A stretch of DNA of 64,000 nt. Origin: Apteryx mantelli (lineage: Eukaryota; Chordata; Aves; Apterygiformes; Apterygidae). Below the pieces are notes generated by a model that did no database searches, was not told the origin of the DNA, and saw only the letters and a list, made by a program, of their open reading frames with translations. The position numbers were made by a program, and so were the translations under genes. The stretch spans positions 139,866,288 to 139,930,287 of the forward strand of contig NC_089978.1 in the NCBI RefSeq assembly GCF_036417845.1. The letters are read 5' to 3'. Of the stretch, positions 52,180 through 64,000 are shown one piece after another (the stretch's first letter is position 1; each line of letters starts with the position of its first letter).

Positions 52180-52185
52180 TTTATT
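52180..52185 (-). terminator. FAR1-like: Candidate polyadenylation signal of the FAR-like gene
   Basis: AATAAA on the minus strand lies about 850 bp downstream of the FAR stop codon. It is the first canonical hexamer that I noticed below the stop; variant signals such as ATTAAA lie further down. The implied 3' UTR of roughly 0.85 kb is reasonable for the family. Confidence 0.4.
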
Positions 52186-53033
52186 CAATCTTTTCAGAAG
52201 TCTCCTCTTCATCCTCAGAGTAAATACAGCATTTTTCAAGCCCCCCAAAAAATGTTCCAATCAGAAGTGATAAATGCAAGAACAGGGCTTTATAATAGAG
52301 GATAAACTGCAAGCTTAACCACAGAGAGAAAAATGCCTCTCTGTAATAAAGCAGCTTGTGAGTGAGCACAGTTAACACAGATACATGAATTCTATGCATC
52401 TCTTCAATTATGGCTTGAAAGTATCAGTCCTCAGTAGCAATCTAAAACAAAAGCTGAAAAATGTTCAGTGTGTTCACTGGCCTATTATAAGTGATTTTGT
52501 TTTTTCTCTAAGTTTTGAAAAATGGACAATGTGAAATCATGATTTTCAATAAGGTACCATTTCACTGAATAAGAATGAAGGAATAGCCTCTTTAGGAAGA
52601 CTTCTCACAGGTTAATTTCCTCAACTGTTTCTTCTCTGATTGAACCCCTTTCTTCCAAGTTTCTATGCCCTTAACTTTGCCTTGCTTAAGGAGGAAGGTA
52701 GCATTGAGATAGCCTAGGCAGTACATGGGAAGACAGTGACTTTGGTTAATCCATACTCTTGCACATCTGACTCTGGATTAAAGATTCCAGCTTGACCTGC
52801 TCCTAAAGCTTCAGTTATGGCTTTAAAAATCGGCCTGCTCCTATGGAAGAAAGACCACCATGCATTAAAGCATTAGTTAAAGTTAAAAAGGTGAACATAT
52901 AACAGTGCACAATAAATGCAGGCTGCTGTTGGAGGGAGTGGATTTTCTGCTACTTTCGGGCCCAGATGCCCACAGCTGTGGATTAGAGGAGATGGAGGTC
53001 CTTCTGGAAGAGGCTGGGTGCTGATGGATTGCT

Positions 53034-53196
53034 TCAGTGCCTGAGGGTGCTGGATGCCCTGAAGTAGGAAAGGAACTTATAGCAGAGGCTCACCACAAAG
53101 TACCAGATGTTTCGAGCCATCTGTGACCTTGCAATGAAAATGCGCCAGATAATCACTAGGAGGGTGGTGTTGAATGCATATCGGATGTTCCTCAGC
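53034..53196 (-). CDS. FAR1-like: FAR-like last coding exon with membrane anchor
   Basis: The acceptor TCTCTCTTTCCCAG opens a frame of 53 codons plus TGA (53036-53034). It starts [20 protein letters not shown] and ends [18 protein letters not shown]. The hydrophobic stretches [12 protein letters not shown] and [10 protein letters not shown] form the C-terminal membrane region that holds FAR in the peroxisomal membrane. [20 protein letters not shown] is nearly unchanged from mammalian FAR1 as I know it, whereas the end LRH differs from the usual FAR1 end. The preceding intron is 1.4 kb. Confidence 0.95.
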
Positions 53197-54641
53197 CTGG
53201 GAAAGAGAGAGACACATATTACAGAGAAACACAAAAAACCCACCCCAAAACCGTATCACTGTATTTCATTTACTGCAGATAATTTTGTAAGAAATCCTTT
53301 TTACAAGTGGTCCTTGAGCTTTTTGCCATTCCTATTTTAGTGAAGACACTGAGCCTAGGATGTCTTTCTTTGTCTCACAGTACCATCCTGCCAGGAACGG
53401 TGCTGATGTTATGCTGTAGTGAATAGTTAATGGGATAGGTTGAATATCTGTATTCCAAGTCTCTGTTGTTTTGTGTATTCTCCTTTCAGACCAGTGTAGA
53501 CACTGCATTCATAGTGAGAAGTGATTTCTAAATGATGAACTAGGAAATGTCCAACATGTTCTGCTCTATTTGGGTATACTGGTTATTTTTGATTATGTAG
53601 GATCATTGACTGGCTGGAGGATTTTTGCTGGGGCTGATGAAAAAACTTTCCTGTTGGGTGAAACCCCACCTATAGTGTTGGGTAATTACTCAATAATCAT
53701 CAGTAGCCTTCACTTTTGCAGTGCTGGAGGTTTTGGGGTTTTTTTAACCATGTATTTAAATGGAATTATCGAGTCTTTGAGATGCTAGTCATCTTTGTTT
53801 CTACAGTTTCTAATAAGCCCAAGAATGGTTCAATTTTTGTAAGAGTCCTTTATTTAGTTTGTAAACTCTAACACTAACATTATACTTCCTACTTGGACTT
53901 TTGAGGCAATTGTTACAGAGGGTCTTATAAATCTTTTTTTAAATGACTAGGGACTTGTTTAGGATTCCTTCCTTTGGCAACTACTTTTATTTGTCTACTA
54001 TTTACAGTGCACAGCTATGGTTTTCTTAAAAGAAACTATCATCAGGCAAATTCTGCACAAGAGTTTCTCTTTCTCCTCTTGCCTGCACTTCTCAGTAAGA
54101 GGGTTGGAGAAGACAAGAAGAGTAGAGTATTGAATTGAACTGGAGAGGGACTGTCTCATTTTGCCAATCTGCATATCCCCCCCCACCCCCCAAATGATTA
54201 GAAACTTCAACTTTAAAATGAAATTTAAAATACAATGCATGCTTAAAGTTTTTACGCAATCCCTTTGAATTGCTAAAAGCTTTTAGGAGCTTCATAAATT
54301 CTAAATCTGACTTTCATTTTTCTGTTGTAATTCTGAATGACCTGGAACTTCTGCATTCATGGACTCCTCTTATGCATTGTAAAACTTCATTATTTGGACA
54401 TCTTCTGTAAAGACATAATATCTAGCCTCTGATTGTTAAATTTATCCTAAGTCCTGTTTTCTCACAGGGTGAAAAAATTAAATCCTACACCAAGAACCCT
54501 CTGCCATAAAAAAGAAGCTGTGCTGTGTCTATCTTGCATATTATTCAACAATAACTTGTTGCAATATAAACAGAATAATTTTTCTCAAGAGCCATTCAAG
54601 GTAGCCAAAAGTTGTGGTCCTTGTCACTGGGTATGACTTAC

Positions 54642-54769
54642 TTTCTTAAGTGCTGCTTTGCTGCTGGAATCCCAGACATGTCCTCATTTAGCAAGTACTT
54701 CTTAGCACCTAGGCAGTAGCTTTCAATGTACTCTGACCAATGCAGCTGGCGAACATCAAAGTTGTACAA
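54642..54769 (-). CDS. FAR1-like: FAR-like exon (second from last)
   Basis: The acceptor TTTAAATTCCAG and the donor GAAA/GTAAGT bound 128 bp: 42 codons and two bases. It reads [20 protein letters not shown], then [28 protein letters not shown] and the GxKKYLLNE block are family signatures of the FAR C-terminal domain. The two leftover bases AA join the G of the last exon to give Lys. The preceding 2.8-kb intron holds the LTR-like element at 56.7-57.3 kb. Confidence 0.93.
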
Positions 54770-56701
54770 CTGGAATTTAAAGACAAAGAGCAGTATTTAA
54801 ATGCCAGAATTCAAAACAAGTACACTTTAAGCACCAATTCTTCATTGTCCTCTGCTCCTGGTAAGGCGCTCTCTGCTAAGTTTTTAAAGCCATCAAGTTT
54901 CAAAGAAGAGATGGGCACTAACAAACTGTACTTCAAATCTGTGCATTAATGTTCATCCCTGTCTTACCCAATTGGGAATTTGGGCAAAACAAGTAGAAAT
55001 GTGGTGTTAGCTAGAGGAAACAAAGATAATTTTTTCTTTCAGGTGGCCACTTGTACATAAATATATGTATATGCATACATATATATGCATTTATAAAGCA
55101 TGGAAGAAAAATGGCATTCCACTAATGCAAGCTGATTCATCTGAAAGCCTTCTTGCAGTTTTTTGATGTGTCATTAGAATTATGTTTTGAGTGTAAATAA
55201 ATGAATTGGACATTTAATCAACAGGTACCTTTGCATCAGTTATTACTTTGTGCTGTGCTACATTCTCTCTCAGCATCTACATCGATAGAAATCCAAGGAA
55301 TCCAAGGAATGGGTTACTCTTTTGTTTGGCATTGAGAAATCTCATTGCAGAGCTAATGACACCAGTTAGTTTCAAATGTTGATATTGGAAAAATTGTTAA
55401 CAATGCTCTGAGGTGGTTGTCTGTCTATTAGAGCAAAGAAACAACTTGATTTGTAAAGAGGAAATGGTTTTGTAGAGAAGGTTTTTTTTTTTTTAATGAA
55501 TGAATGAAGTGAACAACATTTCTTAATTACAAGGGCTTAAAAGGGAAGATACTTGGAAAATATCTTCCTTTCAATACAGGCCGTTTGGTTTGGTGCAAGA
55601 GTTTTGGTATCAGAATAGCAACAACTGAGCAGAGAGGGGTTGCCTAACTGTGTCAAACACAGAAGGTTAGCTACTATGCAGATCCCAGTGTGTCTGTCAG
55701 ATATGTATAGACATCTGTGCTGCCCGTACGCTATCTTAAGTACTGCTTGCAATGTAGTAGTGGCAGCATTGGATTCAGTGCATATCGCAAAATTCTCCTA
55801 CTCTCTGTGTTCTGTCAGTCCTTCAGTTACAGTCCCATTGTTAAGAAGAAGTATTTCAAACCTATAAAGAGTACAGCAGAACGTGACATCCTGCAAAATA
55901 ACTGCTCTCGGAGGATTTGAATCAAACAGGAGCTTTTTTTTATTGCTCAGGATAAGACACTGTGTGTTCACTAAGCTTCCTGAGGCAGTGCCCATTAAAA
56001 TCAACATGGATGAAAATGCCAAAATCTTTCAAGTGAATTCCATCCAGGTCATCCACCAAAAGCCAGGGACTGCCAGAACAGAGGGAGGAGAAAGTGATAT
56101 TGTAAAGGAGCTCCGTAGTTTTCCAAAAGCGAGACACACAGAAAACTAGGGTGAGAGATATTGGGAATGCTACACAGAATTTCAGTGACTAATTGATTAC
56201 AACAAAACTACCTTTAGCACAGATCCTTGCATTACTGTTGCTATTCTCTTTCTGGGGTCCCTGTACAGGACATTAGTTAACATGGTCATATCCTCCCATG
56301 AAGGGGGATGCCTGAGATTCTCAGGGCCTGGAGCTCTGACATGAAGGCTGGAATAGACCATTTCTTCTTAGAAAGAAAAATGTTGTGTGCCCATCCAGAA
56401 GAGAACGTCCCTAGCTTTCCTACTCCATTGGGTACCCCAGTCTATGCAGCCAACCATGCGGGAGGTAATAAGCCAGCATTGCATATGATGGCTTTAGCTT
56501 CCCCAACACAAAGGTTGCAGTACAGTTGGATCATAGAGCATATAAAGTCATGCTCCCTTCATACAATCTATTTTGTCTGTGGAAACAAATCTAGATTGTT
56601 TATAGGCCAAACAATAGAAACATGAGAGCTAAAGATAGAGAGCTGCCGTATTAGCTGGAAAGACTTCAGTTACTGATTCATCTGTTTCTGCAATACATCT
56701 C

Positions 56702-57309
56702 TGATGAGCGAGTAAAGAGTTAACAGGACTGAAGAAGTCTGCCTACTGATATGTGCAAGGCCTGATATGCTCAAGGCTGCAGACTAGAAGAGCTAACAGG
56801 ACTAAAGAACTCTGCCGCCTGACAAGGTCGAGGAATCTGCATGGACCCGCAGGGAGGGGAGAAGCGATACAGAGGTGTTGTGGTCTTGCCTCGCTAGCAG
56901 GGTCCTTCCAAGCAGACACAGTCCTGTGATTATGAAACTCGCAAAGGTCAGCAAAAGCAGTGTTTGCCCAGAGCCCCAGCTGTATAAAAAGAGACTGGGC
57001 AGCTAAGAGAGTTTGAGCAGGGACGGGAACATGACCTGACCACCCTTTCCGGCTGGACCGTGAGTATTCCCTCCTCCCCTCCCCTTTTCCTGGGATGCTG
57101 GGTTAAGGTAACTCCTTGAGGTTGAGAGTCCTCTCACTAAGAGTGAACAAGAAAGCTTTCAAATAGGGATAAGCAGTGCTTCCAATTACTAGCGCAGTAA
57201 CCGACAGTTTCGGGTTATCCTTTCTAAATCAGTAATCAATGATTTTGGGTTATCCTTTCCAAATTAGTAATCGATGATCTTGAATTATCTTTTCTAAATT
57301 AGTAATCAC
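56702..57309 (+). mobile_element. LTR-like element with internal repeats (putative ERV LTR)
   Basis: A block of higher GC content within AT-rich intron DNA contains TATAAAAA (56983-56990), then GAGACTGGGCAGC and CTTTCCGGCTGGACCGTGAG about 70 bp downstream, an order seen in avian ERV LTRs. An upstream unit is duplicated: AGTTAACAGGACTGAAGAAG (56718) recurs as AGCTAACAGGACTAAAGAAC (56790). Tandem 35-bp repeats close it. TG...CA ends and target duplications were not identified, so limits are approximate and the family assignment (ERVL-like) is tentative. Confidence 0.45.
57195..57309 (+). repeat. 35-bp tandem repeat, 3.3 copies
   Basis: Three full units (57195-57229, 57230-57264, 57265-57299) and a 10-bp fourth follow the pattern (C/T)AGTAA(T/C)CnnnnnTTnnG, then a TTATC(C/T)TTTC(C/T)AAAT end. 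Neighbouring units differ at several sites, so the array is not new. It adjoins the LTR-like block. Confidence 0.9.
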
Positions 57310-57617
57310 ATTATTTTAATGGATGATACTAATCCAAGAGCTTGCATGAGCATGTAAACATAATTTTTTTTTATTGCGTTACTGCCTCAGTTGTTACTAT
57401 CAAACCTTCATAGCAGGACAATCTCAGAAGAAAACATCTTCCTATAATAGATTGTTCCTGATTTGTTATTTAATAAAACAAGGGGGTAATGCATTATTTC
57501 TATCTAAGTTTAATTCCAGTCATCTAGGCAGGTGTCTTTTAAAGACCACACACCAAAAATGATTGCTGCAGATGAACAGAACTGCAGTTTAGCAATCCAT
57601 ATACAGGACGTGCTTAC

Positions 57618-57747
57618 CTTTTTGTCCTCTGGGTTAAGATGACTCATTAACATATTCATATTATCTGAAGACCAATCCCAAGACTGGGTGGAGAAATACT
57701 GCAGGAGCATCATAGACTTGTGCAGTCGATTGATAATCTTCATCATT
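57618..57747 (-). CDS. FAR1-like: FAR-like exon (third from last)
   Basis: The acceptor CTCTGTTTCAG and the donor AAAAAG/GTAAGC bound 130 bp: one base plus 43 codons, ending in phase 0. It reads [19 protein letters not shown], then [20 protein letters not shown]. The MMK-RLHK start and the NPEDKK end are conserved FAR features. The centre ([16 protein letters not shown]) differs from the FAR1 pattern that I remember more than the last exon does. A 4.1-kb intron precedes it. Confidence 0.92.
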
Positions 57748-60700
57748 CTGAAACAGAGTAGGATTGTCAGAGATGGATAGGAAATTTGACCTTTGCAAAA
57801 ACTGGAGTTTTGATCCACAAGTGTTTTCACCAGTCCAGGTGAATAAGGGTTGTGATTCCAACAAAGCACTTCACTGATGCTCACCAGGCTGAGAACTTGC
57901 TCAGCAAGGATCTAACTCTGCCAGCCGAGGTCCTTGATCCTACAGCCTTTATTGTTGGCTTCAACATGGGTGCAAAAGTGCACCTCCCAGGGCAGGACTG
58001 AAGCCTAATTTGCTGGCTTGAACTAAACAAGAGTAAGAGGCCAACAACATACCTACACCACGCGGCACTGTGAAGTGAAGAGCCCATATGATCTAGTACT
58101 AAGTCTGCACAGCAGATTGCAAATTGACAAAGGTGTATTGCTTGCCTCATGGAGTGGATACATATCCTTCTACCACACAAACGCACTTCTGTTCTCAAAT
58201 CTGAGTTGACTGCCACAGTGAGGCTCTGATTTTGGATTTAGTTTGTAATGAGCCAGCTCCAATTCAGAGGCTGCTGCATGTGCAGCATGGGCAAACCACG
58301 AAGTCCATTGCTCAACTTCAGTTTTCAGAAAATGGCATGTTTTTTGTGGCTTTGGGTGTCTTTGATTTGTATATAACAAAAATTCTTTTTTTCCTTAAGG
58401 ACCAGTCCTCTCCTTGTGTAGTGTCAGTTTGGAGGAAGGGTTTGACAAAATGTACATCTCGTGAGGGATTCTAGATGACCTTGAAAATTGTCCAGTTCGT
58501 AGACACTTATTTTTGGAACTGTATGAACATCTTCCTGGAGTGTGAGTGGCCTGATAAAGAGGAATGCTACTTCAGGGGTATGGCTGCTAAACAAGGACTT
58601 TGGAAATATAGGTTCAAGTCTATCATTTGTCTTGGGCTTTGACATAATGCATTTTTAGATGAAAGAGGATGACAGTATTGTTGTCCTATCTCACAGGATT
58701 ATTTTACAGCTATCCCGATGGTCATGAGTACAAAAGGTCTCTTTTGTACAAAATGAGGTGCAGTGCTTGGTCAATTTTGAGGATATGCCATGTTCTCTCA
58801 GAACAGATAAGGGCAAGAGAAAGCATTAAAAAGATGATTTCTGTGGAATACAGAGTTGTTTTCATGAGAAATTTTGAGCTGCCCAGAGGGTAGCAAAGTC
58901 ACTGTGACAAATAAAAGAAGGCAGTCTGCAGAAGAATGGTGCCAGGCTGACCTCGCTCTGCACAGATGCAACTGCCACTACAATAAGCACTAAGCATAGC
59001 AGAAAAAGACACAAGTACGTCAATTCTGAGGACAACTGTGCAGGTTACTCAAAGTGAATTTAAAGTGCATTAAAACCTTATACAGACACTCCTACCCAGA
59101 ATTAAAGCAGCCTTCATTTTAGAAGTAAAGTAAAACATCAGATTAAGGGTATTTTCATTCTGAATAATTATGTGTACATAGACTGAATGCAGTTTAAAAC
59201 TAAACTGCTTGAAAACTACTTCAGATTAATCTTCCTGGTTGTCTCCAAGTAGATAAGAATTATGGGGCAATGCTTTGTGAATATTTTAATACCTTTTAAG
59301 AACTTGGGAAAAAAAGTAGATGATTAGTTTGTAACTTTCTAGTTACTCCTAGAAAGTAGTCAGTATCTTTAGAGTGTTTAGGGATAATGGAATCTGACAG
59401 AAACAACAATAAGAGAATCAACCATGTGTCCCCATCTTTTGTTTTTAAAATGAGCTGTCAGACTGGAAAACAAAAATCCCATCCACATGACCTCCTGGCA
59501 ATCTGGGCAAAATGAGCTGTGCCTGTACCAGTCAGTGTAGACCTACCAAAAGCAACATATCTGAATGGCTGAAAGTAGGGGTCGAAGAGAGAAACAAAGG
59601 CATTGAAAGATGTATGTTTGAAAACTGTAGTTCATGCTAACTGGTAGAGTCCAAAGGTCATCACCAAGGTAAAATTAGTAACTCATTTGGATTTAAAAAT
59701 GGTGCACTGAAAAACATCACCAGGTAGAAAAATGCTTTTCTGCAACCTTCCAGAGGCTATGGCAAAGGTTTCTTACAGAGTATCTCATTCCCCATTGTGG
59801 ATGAACTGAGAGGAAAAAAAAAAAACCCAAAACAAAAAACAAGCATTAGCTCTCACTGAAAGCCTTAATATTTATACTTCAGAAATTCATCTTGCCTTCT
59901 TGAAAGCTATTTACAGCAATGATTTCCTTATTTGCTCCCACACTGAGCCTTGCATGAGCAGATTCTCAGGTGCGACAGATTGCCCTGAAAGACTACTAAT
60001 GACATATTATTTTCTAAGCCATGGATAAGTAGGTAGCAATAACTGGAAGCCATTTAAGGCAGTTTTGCTAGGCATCTGGCAATTTATGTGAAAAGACCTA
60101 ACGCTTAAAGTAAGGTTCCTGGGAGAGGAGTTGTATACAAGTCTAAAGCTGATGGAGATGACCCTTGTACCTACCCTTTCCTGCTGCTAGCTCATGAGGT
60201 GTTGCATGTGATACAACATAGCTACACAAGGAACTGCAACTGTGTTCCTCCCAAGTACCTTGCAATTCAAATTAGTGAAGGTCATAGGCTTTCCTGAATA
60301 AACAGTAGACTTGCAAAACCACAACCAGTTCCCAGATAACATATCTATATGATAACACACTTCCTTACAATGAGTTGAGTAAGGATACAGCAGAAAACTG
60401 AGGCCTAAGCCTTGTTTGTGGCAAAGAAGTTCCTTCTTACTGCTTGCAAATCTGGCATAGGGTCATGGAGACAATTCAAGAAACTGCTATAAAGATAGCT
60501 TGTACTTCAATAGATGGGAGTGACAAGTGGGAAGAAAGTTAAACCTAGATGCTTGTTTAAAGTAGAGTGAAAAATTAAAGGTGAACATTTAAAGCAGGTT
60601 CAGTGACACATTCATCCTTTTTTAATTTGAATGTGGTTTGCTACCCTTAGAGAATAAAGACCTGATATTCTGTGAAAAAAGAAAGAATGAGCTGCTACCA

Positions 60701-61864
60701 TGCCTGTTTTATACCACATTTGAGCAGTAACCTGGACGAGCTTTAGTAGCTCTGTAAGAAGAAAGGGGAATTAAAAAAAGGACTTGGGGAACTCCCAAAC
60801 TTGTTGTTGAGCCCTGTTTGCTCATGTCACAAATCTAAAAGTTCAGAAGAAGAGATCTTTCTCAACATGAGTTCATGCTGAGGTCTATTTGAAGTTCAAG
60901 AATAATATTACGGAAAATGTCCATTGGCTACCGATGACGATCACCTTCCTGAAAAGAAATGTCAGTTGTAACAGTAATGCTTAGTACTTACTACTACCTG
61001 TTTCAGTTTTGGTGAAGCCAGCTTTCTAACTAGCACAGCAGCAGATGCAGAGCATAGCACTGGCATACTGTTCTTCTACTGTGCAATAAATTCTCCTCTG
61101 TGGTTGCAAGGAATAAGGACAGAAGTTGGCCAAGTCAATTATTTACAAAAGGATTCTGTTCACATGGGACACACATGCCTGTGTTTATTCTAACCATGAC
61201 ACTGCCAAGGCTCAAATACCAATTGTAATGGTAAACTGTCCTTGTAAATACAATTCAGAGTTTATCAGAAGCAATCATTATGTCTTTCTGGATTTCAGAG
61301 CTTTGGGCCAGTGCTAGCAACTACTAATTTTGCATCTGGTTTATGAGAAAAAAATATTAGTTATGATGTTCTAAATCGTGCCAATCTCAAGCTTTATACA
61401 GCCTAGAGTCTTTACTCATGACAGATTGTGGCATTCACATAAGAATGTTTTAACGATTGAAATCTTGCAGTACAGAGAACAACAGGACAGTGCTTATATA
61501 TAAGCAATGAGGATGAAGTAACAGCTGCTTTACTATCCAGGCATTAACTTCATTATTTCTTTGGAGGAACTTTCACAGGAGGACCAAAGAGAGCAACTCT
61601 GACCTAATGTTCTTCTTCTGCTTGCTTGGGAACCTCCAAAGTGTGTAAAGCTGAGTTTACAATGTGTGCTGTCCCCTGAATAATGGAAAGGGTGGGGAAC
61701 CTAGGCTATGCTTGGCTACAGCCATGCAGTTAAAGAAAAGGACTGGAGGAATGAAGAAGATCAGGGACTCCAAGCTGATGCAGCGAGTTCTCAGATCTTG
61801 TTAGAGATTTTCTCTCTATAACATTAGTAATCATGCAAATGGTTGAAGACATGCCATTTCTTAC

Positions 61865-62036
61865 CTGGGCTTTCTTCCTGTGAGCCTCATGTACAAGTCA
61901 TAGAGTATGGCCGGAGCTTTATGACTGACAGTTATCCAGTACTGATTTATCAAGTAGTTTGATGTCAAGTGAGCGTTGGGTGTTCTGAAGGCCTGCTCAA
62001 GTGGGTTCCTTTTGAATGTGGACATCACATACTGCT
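61865..62036 (-). CDS. FAR1-like: FAR-like exon (fourth from last)
   Basis: The acceptor CCGTTTTCTTACAG and the donor CCCAG/GTAAG bound 172 bp: two bases completing a codon, 56 codons, two bases left. It reads [14 protein letters not shown], then [20 protein letters not shown] and [15 protein letters not shown] and the LYDLY-x-R-x-TGR block are hallmarks at the start of the FAR C-terminal domain. By comparison with family length this is around residues 320-376. The preceding exon must end one base into a codon; I found no such exon between 62037 and 64000. Confidence 0.92.
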
Positions 62037-62536
62037 CTGTAAGAAAACGGGCATTTTGCTTAAAATCAGAAACTTAATTTGAGTAACGCTGGGCACAAAC
62101 ATAACAACATGCCTCAGTAAAGCCCAAGTTACTGTGCTTAATATGTTTAACTTAGAGTTCTGGGGACCATACAATTAGCAGGTTAGACAACATGATTCCA
62201 TGGTTGCTTCTGGCATTAAAATTGATGACTCCACATAAGTAATAACTTATTTGAAACACATTCTGAATTTAGACTTAATACCAGCAGGCATAAAGTTCAA
62301 TACAAAAACACCATAATATAAGGGGTGAAAATCACACAGTTGTAGCTTGAAACACTCCAGACCAAGGAACTGCAGTTCTACTTTGGCTTGCAGCAGATCT
62401 AGAAGAAGTTGATGACTTTTAATATAGCTTCAGATTATACTCAGATCACTCAAAGCAAACTATTACCTATTAGCATAAAGCAAAGATGACATTTCTAATT
62501 TCTAATCACATTTTCAAAAGGGCAAGTGCCAATATT

Positions 62537-64000
62537 ATTCCGAGTTGAGGACAGGCTACTTACTTACATGCACAGTGTGATGCTTCTAAAAGGCATCATT
62601 ATATCCTTTCAAACCAAATCTGGTTTACACCACCAAATACCTCTGCTTGTTTGTCAGATGAGCTCTGGATGCACTGAAGCAGCAACTTCTATTGCATTCT
62701 TAACCTGAAATCTCCAGATGGGATGACAATCATTTCATTCACTTTTTGTTAAGGCACAAAATATTTTGGTTCTGAGCTCTAGCAACATCACAGTGCCGCA
62801 GAAGTAGCATCTACATGTGAATAAGTGGGGTTATGTGCATATTGGAAAGGCTTAATAGAACTGCAGTAGCTGTATATAAGACTCTCATCTTAGGTACTAA
62901 TGAACTGATGGTGCTCCTATTGCTGAGCACCACTAAGCTAAACAAAGAAGAGGAATATGTGGACTTTATTACTTTTTTAAAAATTGAGCTGTTAGCCCTC
63001 AAATGAATTTGAGAGTTACAGCAGCAATCTGTGCTCATGCTACAGTTTACTCTCTAAGCTTATGTTACAAATATAAAATCAGATAAGAATTTGCAAGTCA
63101 CAAGAAACATCCAGATCATCCTTAGATAAGCAGATTTCAATTGCAATAAATAAATAAATATTGATAAGCAGATAACAGTTTGTACATTAACTGGGATTTA
63201 AAGCGTCTCTTGAAGAAATTACTTTAGGGGGAGAAGAAACACAGCCCATCGGATTGCTCTCCTGATCCATGAGATATTTGGAAGGGCACATATATCCAGC
63301 CCTCTCTGAAGTGTGAGTGATGGTCCCCTCATATATCCGTGACTGGTTCATTGCTGCAGTTGAAGTATTGATTTTTGCTTTACTTACTCTAAGCATAAGT
63401 AACAGCAACTGCAGGAGGCTTGTTAGACATTTCTTCATGGCTGAGTTTAGACAAAAAGGCTTTTAAAAATAGTACAATTTAATTTTAGGGCAAGGTCATT
63501 GTTTGTTTTTGTGTTTGGTATGCTGCAAGTTTAATGGCTGAAGACCAATCCTCCTGAAACTCATCATGCATATGAATGACTAGAGCTGGCATCCCTTCTG
63601 TTTTACTTAGCCATGCTGCAATAACATGGTTATCTTGTGGACTGCAGTGTGGAAATGTTTTCCTCTGCAGCATGTTCATTGACATAAATGAAAGATGGAA
63701 GTGTCTAAAGAGTTGCTGTATAATCATATAGAAATGGAATTTACTAATGGAATAATTTCCTTATTTCCAGGCATGTTCACAGGATGTAGCAGTATATGCA
63801 CAACACACCCTGGGCAGGTAGTTCACAGAATTCACAGTGTTTAGACCTAAGCCCCAGAGGTGTCTGCCTCAGGCACAGGCAGGCCCGACTCTGCAGCAGC
63901 AGGAAACACTCAGACACACACCTGCTGCTGTGAATATCAGAAAATGAGGACCCCAAGGGGAGCCAGGCCCCACAGCATTGAGGAGCAGGCTGGCAATTGT
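62537..64000. other. FAR intron sequence to window end
   Basis: This belongs to an intron of the FAR-like gene, since no upstream FAR exon was found. It contains a minus-strand frame (63438-63187, 83 codons) with a signal-peptide-like start, described under findings, and another minus-strand frame (63727-63485) with no recognised domain. Confidence 0.4.

Larger units (their letters stand above)
53034..62036 (-). other. FAR1-like: Fatty acyl-CoA reductase gene, 3' part (gene-level entry)
   Basis: Four minus-strand exons join, in order 62036-61865, 57747-57618, 54769-54642 and 53196-53034, into 196 complete codons ending in TGA. All introns are GT-AG and every phase fits. The peptide covers the C-terminal part of a roughly 515-residue FAR protein: the FAR C-terminal (male-sterility-type) domain and the membrane-anchor end. 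Vertebrate FARs reduce fatty acyl-CoA to fatty alcohol with NADPH at the peroxisomal membrane, feeding ether-lipid and wax synthesis; in birds wax alcohols go to preen-gland secretion. The NADPH-binding half lies past the right edge. The sequence is clearly FAR and nearer FAR1 than FAR2 in what I recall, but it differs from mammalian FAR1 more than a true avian FAR1 is expected to, so a FAR1-like paralogue is likely. Confidence 0.9.

Noticed and set aside
55798..56149. Overlapping frames on both strands in the FAR intron
   Set aside because: They are mutual shadows without domain or splice support and do not match a FAR exon.
63485..63727. 80-codon minus-strand frame considered as an upstream FAR exon
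   Set aside because: The sequence does not match FAR, and no donor with the phase needed for the exon at 62036 is present.
1..64000. tRNA, rRNA or CRISPR features
   Set aside because: No tRNA B-box-like core in context, no rRNA-like block, and no array of equal repeats with unique spacers was seen; the only regular array (57195-57309) has no spacers.

Overview
The window is nuclear DNA from a bird. The evidence is an almost full-length CR1 LINE, a second 5'-truncated CR1 ending in the usual CR1 tail, avian-type LTR elements, split genes with GT-AG introns, and mostly AT-rich non-coding sequence. I cannot name the species. Nothing prokaryotic is present. Most open frames in the region are chance frames; only the features below have support.

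Left edge (1 to about 760): a GC-rich, CpG-rich promoter region. A minus-strand gene starts here and runs off the left end. It has a 5' non-coding exon ending in a good splice donor at 395, a short intron, and a second exon with the start codon at 81 and 27 codons visible. I do not recognise the protein.

8.2 to 22.0 kb: two copies of the same 536-bp retroviral LTR lie in opposite orientations about 12.7 kb apart. They read as identical base for base, and each has a polypurine tract on its inner side. Between them are a degenerate KRAB-type/C2H2 zinc-finger final exon (13.57-14.26 kb, plus strand), two unrecognised coding-like plus-strand exons (16.06-16.59 kb) with a probable frameshift, and the truncated CR1 (17.28-17.98 kb).

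22 to 53 kb: gene-poor. The main content is a 4.5-kb CR1 (33.1-37.6 kb) with two 5' monomers, a decayed ORF1 (Cys motif, coiled coil, SGNH esterase) and a decayed ORF2 (endonuclease plus reverse transcriptase). There are also long GT and TA microsatellites at 44.7-45.0 kb and a probable old CR1-like relic near 41.4 kb.

53 to 62 kb: the last four coding exons of a minus-strand fatty acyl-CoA reductase gene (FAR1-like). All splice sites and phases agree and a stop codon sits at 53034. Its 5' exons lie beyond the right edge. The third intron from its end (between the exons at 57618 and 54642) contains an LTR-like element with 35-bp tandem repeats. The visible exons are similar to but clearly not identical with mammalian FAR1, and the last exon is the least changed.

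The genes do not form a pathway. The window is two gene ends (left promoter, right FAR 3' end) separated by about 50 kb of repeat-bearing intergenic DNA with one decayed zinc-finger locus.
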